From Paracoccus luteus (lineage in GTDB: Bacteria; Pseudomonadota; Alphaproteobacteria; Rhodobacterales; Rhodobacteraceae), in contig NZ_SDEA01000002.1 of assembly GCF_004522155.1 (NCBI RefSeq), positions 1-64,000 on the forward strand: DNA of 64,000 nt, in the 5' to 3' direction. Below, in pieces: positions 1-8,608 of the stretch. The notes beneath the pieces were generated by a model. It ran no database searches. It was given only the letters and a program-made list of their open reading frames with translations, and was not told the origin of the DNA. Within the stretch, counting starts at the first letter, position 1. Each line of letters starts with the position of its first letter. The position numbers were made by a program, and so were the translations under genes.

Positions 1-302
1 ACCACCAGGATCGCGCCGTCCATCTGCGCGGCGCCCGTGATCATGTTCTTCACATAGTCGGCGTGGCCGGGGCAGTCGACGTGCGCATAGTGCCGCGTCG
101 CCGATTCGTATTCCACATGCGTGGTCGAGATCGTGATCCCCCGCGCCTTTTCCTCGGGCGCGTTGTCGATCTGGTCATAGCCCTTGAAGTCGCCGAAATA
201 CCGCGTGATCGCAGCCGTCAGCGTCGTCTTGCCGTGGTCGACGTGACCGATCGTCCCGATGTTGACGTGCGGTTTCGTCCGTTCGAATTTTGCCTTTGCC
301 AT
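1..302 (-). CDS. tuf: Translation elongation factor Tu (N-terminal part, runs off the window)
   Basis: The minus-strand reading begins [20 protein letters not shown] and shows the EF-Tu G1 loop GHVDHGKTT, the switch I segment with RGITIST and the G3 motif DCPGHADY. About 100 residues are present; the rest lies beyond position 1. EF-Tu delivers aminoacyl-tRNA to the ribosome using GTP. Two ATG codons occur in tandem (305 and 302). The AGGAGG ribosome binding site at 308-313 is 5 bases from the second ATG and only 2 from the first, so 302 is chosen, which also matches the usual MAKAKF start of the family. Identification is certain; only the C-terminus is missing. Confidence 0.97.
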   Translation of the reverse strand, partial: MAKAKFERTKPHVNIGTIGHVDHGKTTLTAAITRYFGDFKGYDQIDNAPEEKARGITISTTHVEYESATRHYAHVDCPGHADYVKNMITGAAQMDGAILV

Positions 303-362
303 CATGGCCTCCTGGTCGTCGGGCGGCCGGCTGGACGACGCCCTGTCAAAACATCGCCGCGA

Positions 363-389
363 CTTATAAGGGCGGCGGTGAAAAATCAA
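363..389 (-). promoter_or_regulatory. Possible promoter for tuf
   Basis: On the minus strand a TTGATT hexamer (384-389) is followed after 15 bases by TATAAG (363-368), about 60 bases before the tuf start, in an otherwise GC-rich gap. The spacer is shorter than the usual 16-18 bases, so this is tentative. Confidence 0.3.
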
Positions 390-420
390 GGCGGGCCACG
401 CCCGGCCAGGGGGGAATCGC

Positions 421-1686
421 ATGGACATCGCGCCCGACCACCAAGGCGATCCGGCAGGTTTCCTGCGCGCGCTGTTCGACGCCGCGGTGGCCGCCGCCGA
501 CCCGATGCGGTTCCTGCCCGCCGCCCTGCCGCCCCGCCCGCGCGGCCGCGTCGTCGTGGTCGGCGCGGGCAAGGCCAGCGCCCGCATGGCCGAGGCGGTC
601 GAATCCGTCTGGGGCCGGTGCGAGGGGCTGGTCATCACCCGCTATGGCCACGCCCGCCCCACGCAAGGGGTCGAGATCGCCCAGGCCGCGCACCCCGTCC
701 CCGACGCGGCCGGCGCGGCGGCGACGGCGCGGATGCTGGATCTGCTGGCGGGGCTGTCGGCGGACGATCTGGTGCTGGCGCTGATCTCGGGCGGGGCGTC
801 GGCGCTGCTGGTCGCGCCCGCGCCGGGCGTGACGCTGGCCGACACGATCGCGGTCAACGCCGCGCTGCTGGCGTCGGGCGCGCCCATCGACCGGATGAAC
901 ACGGTCCGCAAGCACCTCAGCCGCGTCAAGGGCGGGCAGCTGGCCGCCGCGGCCGCGCCCGCACAGGTGCTGGCGCTGATGATTTCCGACGTGCCGGGCG
1001 ACGATCCGTCGTTCATCGGGTCGGGGCCGACGGTGGGCGACCCATCGACCCCGGCGGACGCGCTGGCGGTACTGGACCGCTGGCGGGTGCCCGTCCCCGA
1101 CGCCGTGCGCGCCGCGCTGTCGCGGCCGACCGGCGTGGTGGCGCCGGGCGATCCCCGGCTGGCGCGGGTGGACAACCGGATCGTGGCGGCGCCCGCGATC
1201 TCGCTGGCCGCCGCTGCCCGGCTGGTCGTGGCACAGGGCATCGCGGTCGAGGATCTGGGCGACCGGGTCGAGGGCGAGGCCCGCGACATCGCCGCCGCCC
1301 ACGCCGCCCGCGCGCTGGCCCTGCGCCGCGACCGCCCCCGCCTGCTGCTGTCGGGGGGAGAGTTGACGGTGACCCGGCGCGGCGACGGCAGCGGCGGTCC
1401 CAACGCGGAATATGCGCTGGCGCTGGCGCTGGCGCTGGACGGCGCGCCGGGCATCCACGCCATCGCCTGCGACACCGACGGCATCGACGGCGCGGCCGAG
1501 GTCGCGGGCGCGCTGACCGGCCCCGAAACGCTGGCCCGCGCCCGCGCCGCCGGGGTGGACCCCGCGACGGCGCTGGCCCGCAACGACGCGCACGGGTTCT
1601 TTGCCGCGATCGGCGCGCAGGTCGTCACCGGCCCCACGCTGACCAACGTCAACGATTTTCGCGCCATCCTGATCCTGCCGCGCTGA
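421..1686 (+). CDS. Glycerate 2-kinase (MOFRL/DUF4147 family)
   Basis: A 421-residue protein of the GckA/TtuD family, which phosphorylates D-glycerate to 2-phosphoglycerate. Older annotations call this family hydroxypyruvate reductase. Family hallmarks are visible: VVGAGKAS near residue 45, the glycine-rich ISGGASALL near residue 122, [14 protein letters not shown] near 160, and the C-terminal MOFRL signature with [16 protein letters not shown] and DTDGIDG. The length is normal for the family. The gene is divergent from tuf and alone on its strand. The role in glycerate or serine-cycle-linked carbon use is from family knowledge; the context adds nothing. Confidence 0.9.
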   Translation: MDIAPDHQGDPAGFLRALFDAAVAAADPMRFLPAALPPRPRGRVVVVGAGKASARMAEAVESVWGRCEGLVITRYGHARPTQGVEIAQAAHPVPDAAGAAATARMLDLLAGLSADDLVLALISGGASALLVAPAPGVTLADTIAVNAALLASGAPIDRMNTVRKHLSRVKGGQLAAAAAPAQVLALMISDVPGDDPSFIGSGPTVGDPSTPADALAVLDRWRVPVPDAVRAALSRPTGVVAPGDPRLARVDNRIVAAPAISLAAAARLVVAQGIAVEDLGDRVEGEARDIAAAHAARALALRRDRPRLLLSGGELTVTRRGDGSGGPNAEYALALALALDGAPGIHAIACDTDGIDGAAEVAGALTGPETLARARAAGVDPATALARNDAHGFFAAIGAQVVTGPTLTNVNDFRAILILPR

Positions 1687-1799
1687 TCCCGGCGCAGCCC
1701 ACGGGCGCGTGGCTACGGTCCGGGAACCGCGCCCCGGCGGCCGCGTTCTGCTGCCAACCGGCCGCGCCCCTGCGCGGCCCGATTTTCCCGGAGGAAACC

Positions 1800-2738
1800 A
1801 TGTCCCTGATGAAATCCCTCGCGCGCGTCGCCGCCGGTGTCATGCTGGCCAAGGGCGTCGGCAGCATGATGCGGCAGGCCCAGCAACCCGGCGGCCGGCC
1901 CGCGTCGAACCGCCAGACCGGCGGCGGCATCCTGGGCGACCTGCTGGGCGGCGCGGGCCGCGGCACCGGCGGGATGGGCGGGGGGATGAGTGGCGGCCTG
2001 GGCGGGGGCCTGGGCGGTATGCTGGGGCAGGTGCTGGGCGGCCAGTCGGGCGGCGCCGGGACCGGCCGGCGCTATGGCGGGCCGAACTCGGCCGGCGCCA
2101 GCGGCGGGCTGGGCGGCATCCTGGACCAGCTGACCCGGCAGTCCGGGACCGCCCGCGCCGGCTCTGCCGGGGGCGGCATGGGCGGCGGCATGGGCGGGCT
2201 TGGCGGCCTGCTGGGCGGTCTGGCCGGCGGCGCCGCGGCGGGGTCGGCGGGCGGGCTGCTGGGCGGGCTGCTGAACGGCCCCGCGCAGCGTGGCGCGCAG
2301 CCGCAGAACGACGCCACCTTCGGCGAGGTCTTCAACGACGCGCTGGCCCACGGCGACGAACCCCAGATCGCCCCCACCCCGGAACAGAACGCCGTCGCCG
2401 GGCTGATGCTGCGCGCGATGATCCAGGCCGCGAAGGCCGACGGCAAGATCGACGAGGGCGAACGCGAGCGTCTGATGGGCCAGCTTGGCGACCTGGACGA
2501 GGCCGACCGCGCCTTTGTGCGCGAGCAGATGGCCGCCCCCGTGGACGCGCAGGCGCTGGCGCGCGAGGTGCCCAAGGGGCTGGAGGCGCAGGTCTACATG
2601 ATGTCGCTGATGGCCATCGACTTCGACAGCCGGGCCGAGGCCGAATACCTGCACGGGCTGGCGCAGGCGATGGGGCTGGACCAGCAGCAGGCGAACGCCG
2701 TCCACGAACAGGTGGGCGTGCAGAACCTTTACGCCTGA
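1800..2738 (+). CDS. DUF533 (TerB-like) protein with long glycine-rich N-terminal half
   Basis: A 312-residue protein that starts MSLMKSLARVAAG just after a GGAGG ribosome binding site (1790-1794). The first ~30 residues are hydrophobic or amphipathic. Residues ~40-165 are a low-complexity glycine, serine and alanine region with many GGG, GGMGGG and LGGLLGG runs, probably disordered. Residues ~190-310 form an alpha-helical TerB-like domain (MIQAAKADGKIDEGERERL, then an acidic second half ending near YLHGLAQAMGLD) typical of DUF533 proteins such as YebE. The function of the family is unknown; related TerB domains bind metals or sit at the inner membrane. Monocistronic. Confidence 0.85.
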   Translation: MSLMKSLARVAAGVMLAKGVGSMMRQAQQPGGRPASNRQTGGGILGDLLGGAGRGTGGMGGGMSGGLGGGLGGMLGQVLGGQSGGAGTGRRYGGPNSAGASGGLGGILDQLTRQSGTARAGSAGGGMGGGMGGLGGLLGGLAGGAAAGSAGGLLGGLLNGPAQRGAQPQNDATFGEVFNDALAHGDEPQIAPTPEQNAVAGLMLRAMIQAAKADGKIDEGERERLMGQLGDLDEADRAFVREQMAAPVDAQALAREVPKGLEAQVYMMSLMAIDFDSRAEAEYLHGLAQAMGLDQQQANAVHEQVGVQNLYA

Positions 2739-2843
2739 CCGCAGCGCGCCGCGATCCGGCCGGTCCGGCAGGGCCGGTCGATTGCTGTTCCCCCCGCCGG
2801 TCCGCTGATCTAGCATCCCGCCCGAACGACACCGGAGGGGACG

Positions 2844-3929
2844 ATGAAGCGCCGCAATTTCCTGACCACAGCCAGCCTTGGCGGGGCCGCAGCCGCCCTG
2901 GCCGCGCCCGCCTTGGCGCAGGCCAAGCCGCAGGTGAACTGGCGGCTGACCTCCAGCTATCCGAAAAGCCTTGAAACGCTTTACGGCATCTCGGCGCAGC
3001 TGTCGAAACGCATCGCCGAGATGACCGACGGCGGCTTCCAGATCCAGCCCTTCGCACCCGGAGAGATCGTGCCCGGCCTGCAGGCCATCGACGCCGTGGG
3101 CGATGGCACGGTGGAATGCGCCCATTCGCTGGGCAGCTTCAAGATCGGCGCGGACCCGACCTGGGCCTTCGACACATCGCTGCCGTTCGGGATGAACTCG
3201 CGCCAGCATATCTCGTGGCTGTATTACGGCGGCGGGCGCGAGATGGTGAACGACTTCATGCGGCCGTCCAACGTCATGTCGATCCCGTCGGGCAACACCG
3301 GCGCGCAGATGGGCGGCTGGTATCGCAAGGAAATCAACTCGCTGGCCGACCTGCAGGGGCTGAAGCTGCGGATCGCGGGCCTGGGCGGCACGATCCTGTC
3401 GCGGCTGGGCGTGGTGCCCCAGCAGATCGGCGGCGGCGATCTTTACGCGGCGCTGGAACGCGGCACCATCGACGCGGCCGAGTTCAGCGGCCCCTATGAC
3501 GACGAAAAGCTGGGGCTGAACAAGGTCGCCCCCCATTACTATTACCCCGGCTGGTGGGAGGGGACGGCCAACGTCGGCCTGTTCATCAACCTGGACAAAT
3601 GGGCGGCGCTGCCCAGGCACTATCAGGCGGCGCTGGAATCGGCCTGCGCCGAGACGATGGCCCATTGCCTGGCGAAATACGACGCGCTGAACCCCGACGC
3701 GCTGATGCGGCTGGTCGGCGCGGGCGCGCGCCTGCACGCCTTCCCCGACGACGTGCTGCAGGCCGCGTTCGCGGAATCGCGCAAGCTGTACGAGGAGTTC
3801 GCGGCCGCGAACCCGGCGTTCAAGACCATCTATGACCAGTGGCTGCCCTATTGGCAGAAACAGCAGCAGTGGTTCCGGGTGGCCGAACTGCCGTTCGACT
3901 ATTTCACCTCGGGCAAGGCGCAGATGTAG
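2844..3929 (+). CDS. TRAP transporter substrate-binding protein, TakP-like
   Basis: A 361-residue periplasmic DctP-family protein. The N-terminus MKRRNFLTTASLGG followed by a hydrophobic stretch and APALAQA is a probable Tat signal peptide of ~26 residues. The mature part shares blocks with Rhodobacter TakP, which binds 2-oxo acids: GEIVPGLQAIDAV, NTGAQMGGWYRKEI, KLRIAGLGG, VPQQIGGGDLYAALE and GPYDDEKLGLNKVAPHYYYP. This supports a small monocarboxylate or keto-acid ligand. No DctQ or DctM gene lies beside it, so it must share membrane subunits encoded elsewhere or be an orphan. A GGAGG ribosome binding site precedes the ATG. Confidence 0.88.
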   Translation: MKRRNFLTTASLGGAAAALAAPALAQAKPQVNWRLTSSYPKSLETLYGISAQLSKRIAEMTDGGFQIQPFAPGEIVPGLQAIDAVGDGTVECAHSLGSFKIGADPTWAFDTSLPFGMNSRQHISWLYYGGGREMVNDFMRPSNVMSIPSGNTGAQMGGWYRKEINSLADLQGLKLRIAGLGGTILSRLGVVPQQIGGGDLYAALERGTIDAAEFSGPYDDEKLGLNKVAPHYYYPGWWEGTANVGLFINLDKWAALPRHYQAALESACAETMAHCLAKYDALNPDALMRLVGAGARLHAFPDDVLQAAFAESRKLYEEFAAANPAFKTIYDQWLPYWQKQQQWFRVAELPFDYFTSGKAQM

Positions 3930-4029
3930 GGCGCGGGGGCCGACGCGCCCCCGTGGTTCCGGCCGGGGACACGCGCGTCGCCCCCCGCTGACCGCAAGGA
4001 CTGCCGCGCGGCTTTCGGTCGCCCCCGGT

Positions 4030-4312
4030 CAGACCCGGCCGGGGGGCGGCGCCTCGTTTCCCCCGCGTCCCGGGGAGGTTCCGGGCGACCCGCAGGGCCC
4101 GCGGTCAGACCCGACGCGGGGCAATGCCTCGTCCACCACCCGCGCGGGATTTCCGACGGCGGTCCCCCCGCTTAGACCGGGCGCAGGGCAGTGCCTTGTC
4201 AAACCGCTGCGCAAAGATGCTGGGCGACGTCCGGCTCCCGCAGGCAGGCCCGGCACCGGGCAGGGCCTGCCTTCCGCAAGGGTTCCGGCGACCCTCCGGC
4301 CGCCCCCACGGT
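4030..4312. repeat. Degenerate tandem array of ~70-bp GC-rich units after cobF
   Basis: This fills most of the 382-bp gap between the TakP-like gene and cobF. Four units begin at 4030, 4106, 4173 and 4245 with CAGACCCGG-like bases (spacings 76, 67 and 72). A fifth start-like copy at 4313 coincides with the cobF stop. Shared internal blocks are GGGCA-x-TGCCT, a GTC, a CCGCGCGGG-like palindrome, and TTCCGGGCGACC. The copies are only moderately similar. No convincing coding sequence is seen. It could be an interspersed repeat family, a string of small hairpins acting as a terminator, or decayed duplications. Confidence 0.55.
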
Positions 4313-5040
4313 CAGGCCGCCCGCGCCAGAAGATAGATGTCCATGATCCAGCCGTGACGCGCCCGTGCCGCGGCGCGGGCCTCGGCGATGCGCGGGCCAG
4401 CCTCGGCCAGCGGGCCGTGGTCCAGCATCTGCCGGTCCATCCCCACATAGGCGCCCCACCAGATGGTCACCCCTGCCGGGTCCAGCGTCCGGAACGCGCA
4501 GTCGCCGTCCAGCATCACCGCCACGCGGTCCGCGCCGCGCGGCCAGCCGTGGTCGCGCAGCCGCCGGCCGGTGGTGATGGTGACCGGGGCGCCCAGATCG
4601 TTCAGCGGAACCGCATGCGCCGCGGTCAGCGCCTGCAGCGCGGTGATGCCGGGAATGACGGTGATGCGCGGCGCGGGCCGCAGCCGGGCGGCGATGCGCA
4701 GCGTGCTGTCGTAAAGCGACGGATCGCCCCAGACCAGCAGCGCGACGCGCCCCGCCCCGGGCGGGATCGCGGCCGACCAGGCGGCGGCCAGCGCGTCGTG
4801 CCACGCCTCGACCCCGGTCAGGTAACCGTCGTCGGCGCGGCGTTCGGGCACCGCGAACCTGCCGCGCGGCACGTCCGAGGCGACCGCATCGCAGATCGCG
4901 TCGCGCAGCGCGGCCAGATCGGCCTTGTCCGCCCCCTTGTCGGGGATCAGCACCAGGTCGGCCGACCGCAGCGCGGATTCAGCCGCGCGGGTCAGGTGGC
5001 CGGGATCGCCCGTGCCGATGCCGATCAGGATCAGGTCCAT
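4312..5040 (-). CDS. cobF: Precorrin-6A synthase (deacetylating), CobF
   Basis: A 242-residue tetrapyrrole methylase that acts in the aerobic cobalamin pathway: it removes the acetyl group and methylates C1 of precorrin-5 to give precorrin-6A. The sequence starts MDLILIGIGTGDPGHLT, with the SAM-binding segment LLVWGDPSLYDS near residue 105 and VIPGITALQAL near 130. CobF-specific features rather than CobM or CobJ features are the WGDPSLYDST loop and the C-terminal WWGAYVGMDRQMLDHG segment. An upstream in-frame ATG at 5058 would add six residues (MRTRRG); 5040 fits the family better. Lies downstream of cbiM in a riboswitch-led operon. Confidence 0.92.
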   Translation of the reverse strand: MDLILIGIGTGDPGHLTRAAESALRSADLVLIPDKGADKADLAALRDAICDAVASDVPRGRFAVPERRADDGYLTGVEAWHDALAAAWSAAIPPGAGRVALLVWGDPSLYDSTLRIAARLRPAPRITVIPGITALQALTAAHAVPLNDLGAPVTITTGRRLRDHGWPRGADRVAVMLDGDCAFRTLDPAGVTIWWGAYVGMDRQMLDHGPLAEAGPRIAEARAAARARHGWIMDIYLLARAA

Positions 5041-5100
5041 GCCGCGCCGCGTCCGCATGCGCGGCCCCAGGGGGACCGCGCCGTCAATCGCCCGCGCCCG

Positions 5101-5778
5101 TCAGGCGGGGCTGTGCAGCCGGTTCGTGACCAGCCCCGATCCGCGCAGCCCGTGCATCGCCTTGGCGGCGGCCAGCACCGCCAGGTCGGCCAGCGGCTCG
5201 ACCACGATGACCAGCATATAGGCCGCGCCAAAGCTGCCGATGGCGGCGAAGGTCTGGACCGACACGCCCTGCCCGTACAGCACCCAGAAGGCGACCCACG
5301 CGACCACGCCCGCCTGGAACGCGGTCGACAGCGCCAGCGCCTGGCCATAGCGCAGGTCCACATAGGCGGTGCCCGGCGCGATGATGCGGCGCGCCAGCAT
5401 GTCCACAGCGAACAGCGGCACCAGCAGCGTCGTCAGGTTCATCCCGTATTGCGGCAGGTCGAACGGCGCAAGGAACAGCCCCTGCACCAGCAGTCCCAGC
5501 CCCAGCCCCAGCGCGGCGGGCGCCGCCCCGAACAGCAGGAACAGGGTCGAGCCGAGGATGAAGTGCACCTCGCTGACGCCGACCGGGAAATGCGGCAGCA
5601 CCTGGAAAAAGACAAAGACCGCGGCCGTCGCCGCGGCGGCGCGCACGGCCAGCGAGGCCGCCCCCTGTTCGCGGATCGTCCGCAGGGCCAGCAGCCCGCC
5701 GTATCCGGCAGCAGCCGCGGCGGTGGCATAGCTCAGCGTGATCTTGGCGGCGTCCACGACGCCCGGTTCGATATGCAT
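5101..5778 (-). CDS. cbiM: CbiM-type cobalt transport permease (orphan ECF component)
   Basis: A 225-residue membrane protein with about six hydrophobic segments. It starts MHIEPGVVDAAKITLSYATA; the N-terminal Met-His pair is the metal-binding end typical of CbiM/NikM substrate-specific components. The conserved loop FPVGVSEVHFILGS corresponds to the family's second metal-ligand region. CbiM imports Co2+ for corrin synthesis. Genes for CbiN, CbiQ and CbiO are not adjacent, so it either works alone, uses distant partners, or belongs to the CbiM-like subgroup of Rhodobacterales. It directly follows a cobalamin riboswitch and precedes cobF, so expression should fall when B12 is plentiful. Confidence 0.85.
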   Translation of the reverse strand: MHIEPGVVDAAKITLSYATAAAAAGYGGLLALRTIREQGAASLAVRAAAATAAVFVFFQVLPHFPVGVSEVHFILGSTLFLLFGAAPAALGLGLGLLVQGLFLAPFDLPQYGMNLTTLLVPLFAVDMLARRIIAPGTAYVDLRYGQALALSTAFQAGVVAWVAFWVLYGQGVSVQTFAAIGSFGAAYMLVIVVEPLADLAVLAAAKAMHGLRGSGLVTNRLHSPA

Positions 5779-5839
5779 CAGTCCCTCCTGCCCGTCATCC
5801 CCGACGGTCGTGGTTGGGCCGGGTCGCCCCGGCGGGTTG

Positions 5840-6035
5840 CGTGACGGCAGGTCTCCTGACTCGCGGGTCCGGGCCGTGTCCCTGGCCTTCCCGATCCGGG
5901 CGGATCAGTGGCGCGCGCGGGGCGGCTCTCCGCTTACAGTTGCGGGGGCAGTCGCGGGTTCGGCGCCTGATGGCTACACCTCACCGCGTTCCCTTTTGAT
6001 CCCCGTGCGGGTTGTCCGACGTGGGGAACCGTCAT
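5840..6035 (-). promoter_or_regulatory. Cobalamin riboswitch upstream of cbiM-cobF
   Basis: Read on the minus strand, the conserved cobalamin riboswitch blocks occur in order: GGTTCCC near 6032, GGGAACGCGGTGAGGTGTAG, GCCCCCGCAACTGTAAGC, GCCACTG, GGGAAGGCC, and the B12 box GTCAGGAGACCTGCCGTC at ~5843-5861. The cbiM start lies about 65 bases further on. Adenosylcobalamin binding normally shuts off such genes. The remaining part of the gap up to cobB (6036-6162) shows nothing recognisable. Confidence 0.93.
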
Positions 6036-6162
6036 GTCCGGTGTGACAGCGCCCCCCCTTGCGGTCAAGCACTCCGGCGCGGGTGCGGATCCGTTCATCC
6101 CATGACTTTCCCCGATTCGGACGTGGCCCCGGCACTGTGGCACGCCGACCCTTGCCGGGCGG

Positions 6163-7464
6163 TTAACCGCCGGCGGGCGCGATCAGGTGAAAGAACGTGC
6201 CGGTCACCGACCCGCGCCGCGACCCCGTCTCGGCCACCGCCGCGCCGGTCGCGTCGATGACCCGGGCGAGCGCCGCGTCGGGCTGGGCCAGGATGGTGGC
6301 ATAGTGGAACTCGTGCCCGCGCAGCCGGTCGCCGGGCGCCTGACCCGGCAGGGGGGCGGCCAGCGTGGCCAGCCGGTATCCCAGATGCATCCGGCGCGCG
6401 GCAAAGCTGGTTTCCAGCCCCAGCAGCCCGGCCATGCGGTGCCGTGTGCCGTCCGCGGCGACCAGCCCGGCCCCCAGCGCCATATAGCCGCCGCACTCGC
6501 CATGCACGGGGCGCGTGGCGGCGAAACCGGCCAGCCCGCTGCGGAACCCGTCGGCCGCGGCCAGCGCGCCCGCGTGCAGTTCCGGGTATCCGCCGGGCAG
6601 CCAGCAGACATCGGCGGACGGGTCCGGCGACTGGTCGGCGAGGGGCGAGAACGGCAGGATCTCGGCCCCGGCCGCCCGCCAGCCCGCCAGCAGATGCGGA
6701 TAGACGAACGAGAACGCCGCATCCCGCGCCAGCGCGATGCGCTGCCCCGGCGGGCGAACCGCCACCTGCGGCCCGGCGATGCCGCCCGCCGCCGCCGCCC
6801 GGATGGCGGGCAGGTCGCAATGCGTGGCCACGAAATCCGCCAGCGCCGCCAGACGGGCGGGCAGGTCGCCGTGTTCCTGCGCCTGCACCAGCCCCAGATG
6901 CCGTTCCGGCAGCGCCATGTCCGCGCGGCGGGGCAGCGCGCCCAGCACGGCGATGCCCGCGCCCGCCATGCCGTCGCGGACCAGCGCCTCGTGCCGGGGC
7001 GAGGCGACGCGGTTCAGGATCACCCCCGCAAACGGCAGCGCGCGCAGCCGCGAAAATCCCAGCGCGGTCGCGGCGGCGGATTGCGCCTGCCCCGACACGT
7101 CCAGCACCAGCACCACCGGCCAGCCGGTCAGCGCGGCCAGGTCTGCCCCGCTGCCGATCCCGGATTCGCCCGCCGCCGCGACCCCGTCGTAAAGCCCCAT
7201 CGAGCCCTCGGCGATCGCCAGATCCGCCCCCCCGGCGGTCCCGGCCAGCCCGGCCACCTGCGCGCGCGACATGGCCCATGTGTCCAGGTTGAACGAATCC
7301 CGCCCCGTGGCGGCGGCATGGAACGCCGGGTCGATATAGTCGGGGCCGTTCTTGAACGGCGCGACCGCCAGCCCCTGCGCCCGGAACGCGGCCATCAGCC
7401 CCAGCGCCACCGTTGTCTTGCCGGTCCCCGACGCGGGGGCCGCGACGATGATCCCGGGCGTCAT
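6163..7464 (-). CDS. cobB: Hydrogenobyrinate a,c-diamide synthase (cobyrinate a,c-diamide synthase)
   Basis: A 433-residue glutamine amidotransferase that amidates the a and c side chains of hydrogenobyrinate at the expense of ATP, just before cobalt insertion. The N-terminal ATPase half has the P-loop PASGTGKTT (residues 9-17), [13 protein letters not shown] near 41, and SMGLYDG near 87. The C-terminal class I glutaminase half has [10 protein letters not shown] and the nucleophile Cys324 in [10 protein letters not shown], then HEFHYATI with the catalytic histidine. Length and motifs are complete. Its start overlaps the cobM stop (ATGA), indicating translational coupling. Last gene of the cobL-E-M-B run. 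Confidence 0.96.
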   Translation of the reverse strand: MTPGIIVAAPASGTGKTTVALGLMAAFRAQGLAVAPFKNGPDYIDPAFHAAATGRDSFNLDTWAMSRAQVAGLAGTAGGADLAIAEGSMGLYDGVAAAGESGIGSGADLAALTGWPVVLVLDVSGQAQSAAATALGFSRLRALPFAGVILNRVASPRHEALVRDGMAGAGIAVLGALPRRADMALPERHLGLVQAQEHGDLPARLAALADFVATHCDLPAIRAAAAGGIAGPQVAVRPPGQRIALARDAAFSFVYPHLLAGWRAAGAEILPFSPLADQSPDPSADVCWLPGGYPELHAGALAAADGFRSGLAGFAATRPVHGECGGYMALGAGLVAADGTRHRMAGLLGLETSFAARRMHLGYRLATLAAPLPGQAPGDRLRGHEFHYATILAQPDAALARVIDATGAAVAETGSRRGSVTGTFFHLIAPAGG

Positions 7465-8234
7465 TCGGGGAACCGGGGCGCGGTGCCAACCGGGCGGAAC
7501 CGGCGGTCATAGTCGGCGGCGTAAAGGCGGCTGTCGTCGAACCCCTGCTGCGCCAGCGCCGGGCCGATCAGGATCAGCGCGGTCCGTTCGCCCGCGCCGA
7601 CCGCCGGGTCCAGCGCGGCCAGCGTCGTGCGGATGATGCGCTGGTCGGGCCAGCTGGCACGGAACACCAGCGCCACCGGGCAGTCGGGGCCGTAATGCGG
7701 GGTCAGTTCCGCCTGCACGCGGTCGAGCACATGCACCGACAAATGGATCGCCAGCGTCGCGCCCGTCGCGCCGAACGCGGCCAGCGTCTCGCCGTCGGGC
7801 ATGGCGCTGGCCCGCCCCGAGGTGCGGGTCAGCACCACCGACTGCGCGACGCCGGGCAGCGTCAGTTCCGCCCCCAGCGCGGCGGCGGCGGCGGCGAAGG
7901 ACGGCACCCCCGGCGTCACGTCATAGGGGATGCCCAGATCGCGCAGCCGGCGCAGCTGTTCGCCCATCGCCGACCACACCGACAGGTCGCCCGAATGCAG
8001 CCGCGCGACGTCATGGCCCGCCGCATGGGCGGCCGCGATCTCGGCCATGATGTCGTCAAGGCTGAGGGACGCGGTGTTCACGATCCGCGCGCCGGGCGGG
8101 CAGTGGGTCAGCAGGGCGTCCGGGACCAGACTGCCGGCGTAGAGGCAGACCGGGCAGGCGGCGATCAGGTCGCGCCCGCGCAGCGTGATCAGGTCGGGCG
8201 CGCCGGGTCCGGCGCCGATGAAGTGAACGGTCAT
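7461..8234 (-). CDS. cobM: Precorrin-4 C11-methyltransferase
   Basis: A 257-residue SAM-dependent tetrapyrrole methylase that methylates C11 of precorrin-4. It starts [20 protein letters not shown], the usual CobM N-terminus. Further motifs are CLYAGSLVP near 30, [16 protein letters not shown] near 78, and the SAM-contact loop [16 protein letters not shown] near 105. CYAGS-like and GDLS elements separate it from CobJ and CobI. It overlaps cobE upstream and cobB downstream by ATGA motifs. Confidence 0.96.
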   Translation of the reverse strand: MTVHFIGAGPGAPDLITLRGRDLIAACPVCLYAGSLVPDALLTHCPPGARIVNTASLSLDDIMAEIAAAHAAGHDVARLHSGDLSVWSAMGEQLRRLRDLGIPYDVTPGVPSFAAAAAALGAELTLPGVAQSVVLTRTSGRASAMPDGETLAAFGATGATLAIHLSVHVLDRVQAELTPHYGPDCPVALVFRASWPDQRIIRTTLAALDPAVGAGERTALILIGPALAQQGFDDSRLYAADYDRRFRPVGTAPRFPE

Positions 8235-8608
8235 GCGGGGTTCCTTTCAGTGTCGCCGGGTCCGCGCGCGATGGCGCAGGTCGCGGTGCCGTCGCGCGCG
8301 GCGGCGCGGTGGCCGGTCAGGGCCGCGCCGGGGCCTGCGGCGGCCAGCGCCACCGCCTCGGCCACGCTGCCCGCGCCGTGCGCGGCAAGGCTGCGGGGGG
8401 ATTGCGTGGGCGTGGCGATGCCAGCGACACAGGGCACGCGGATCAGCGGCAGGGCCAACGCCGCCGCCAGCGGGGCCAGCCGGGGCGCGTGATCGCCAAG
8501 CGCGGCCAGCGCATCCGGCGGCGGCCCGCCCGCCAGCGCCGCCTCCAACGCCGCGCGCAGGCTGGCGTCGGTCGCGCGGCCGTTCATCCCGAACCCGGCG
8601 ACGATCAT
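8231..8608 (-). CDS. cobE: CobE/CbiG C-terminal-domain protein
   Basis: A 125-residue protein that starts [17 protein letters not shown]. This is the opening of the CobE/CbiG C-terminal domain, which usually reads AGIGCRRG-x-xxxxL; here the Cys-Arg is replaced by Met-Asn. The segments [17 protein letters not shown] and [12 protein letters not shown] are conserved in the family. CobE is needed for aerobic B12 synthesis, but its exact reaction is unsettled; the related CbiG is a cobalt-precorrin-5A hydrolase. Start chosen at 8608 because it overlaps the cobL stop (ATGA) and gives the family N-terminus. Confidence 0.85.
   Translation of the reverse strand: MIVAGFGMNGRATDASLRAALEAALAGGPPPDALAALGDHAPRLAPLAAALALPLIRVPCVAGIATPTQSPRSLAAHGAGSVAEAVALAAAGPGAALTGHRAAARDGTATCAIARGPGDTERNPA

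Noticed and set aside
63..1799. The upstream extension of the DUF533 reading frame through tuf and the glycerate kinase
   Set aside because: It is antisense to tuf and out of frame with the kinase; a good ribosome binding site at 1790 marks the true start.
4029..4448. A 139-codon minus-strand frame through the repeat array
   Set aside because: It overlaps cobF out of frame and its apparent repeats simply follow the DNA repeats. No ribosome binding site or family match.
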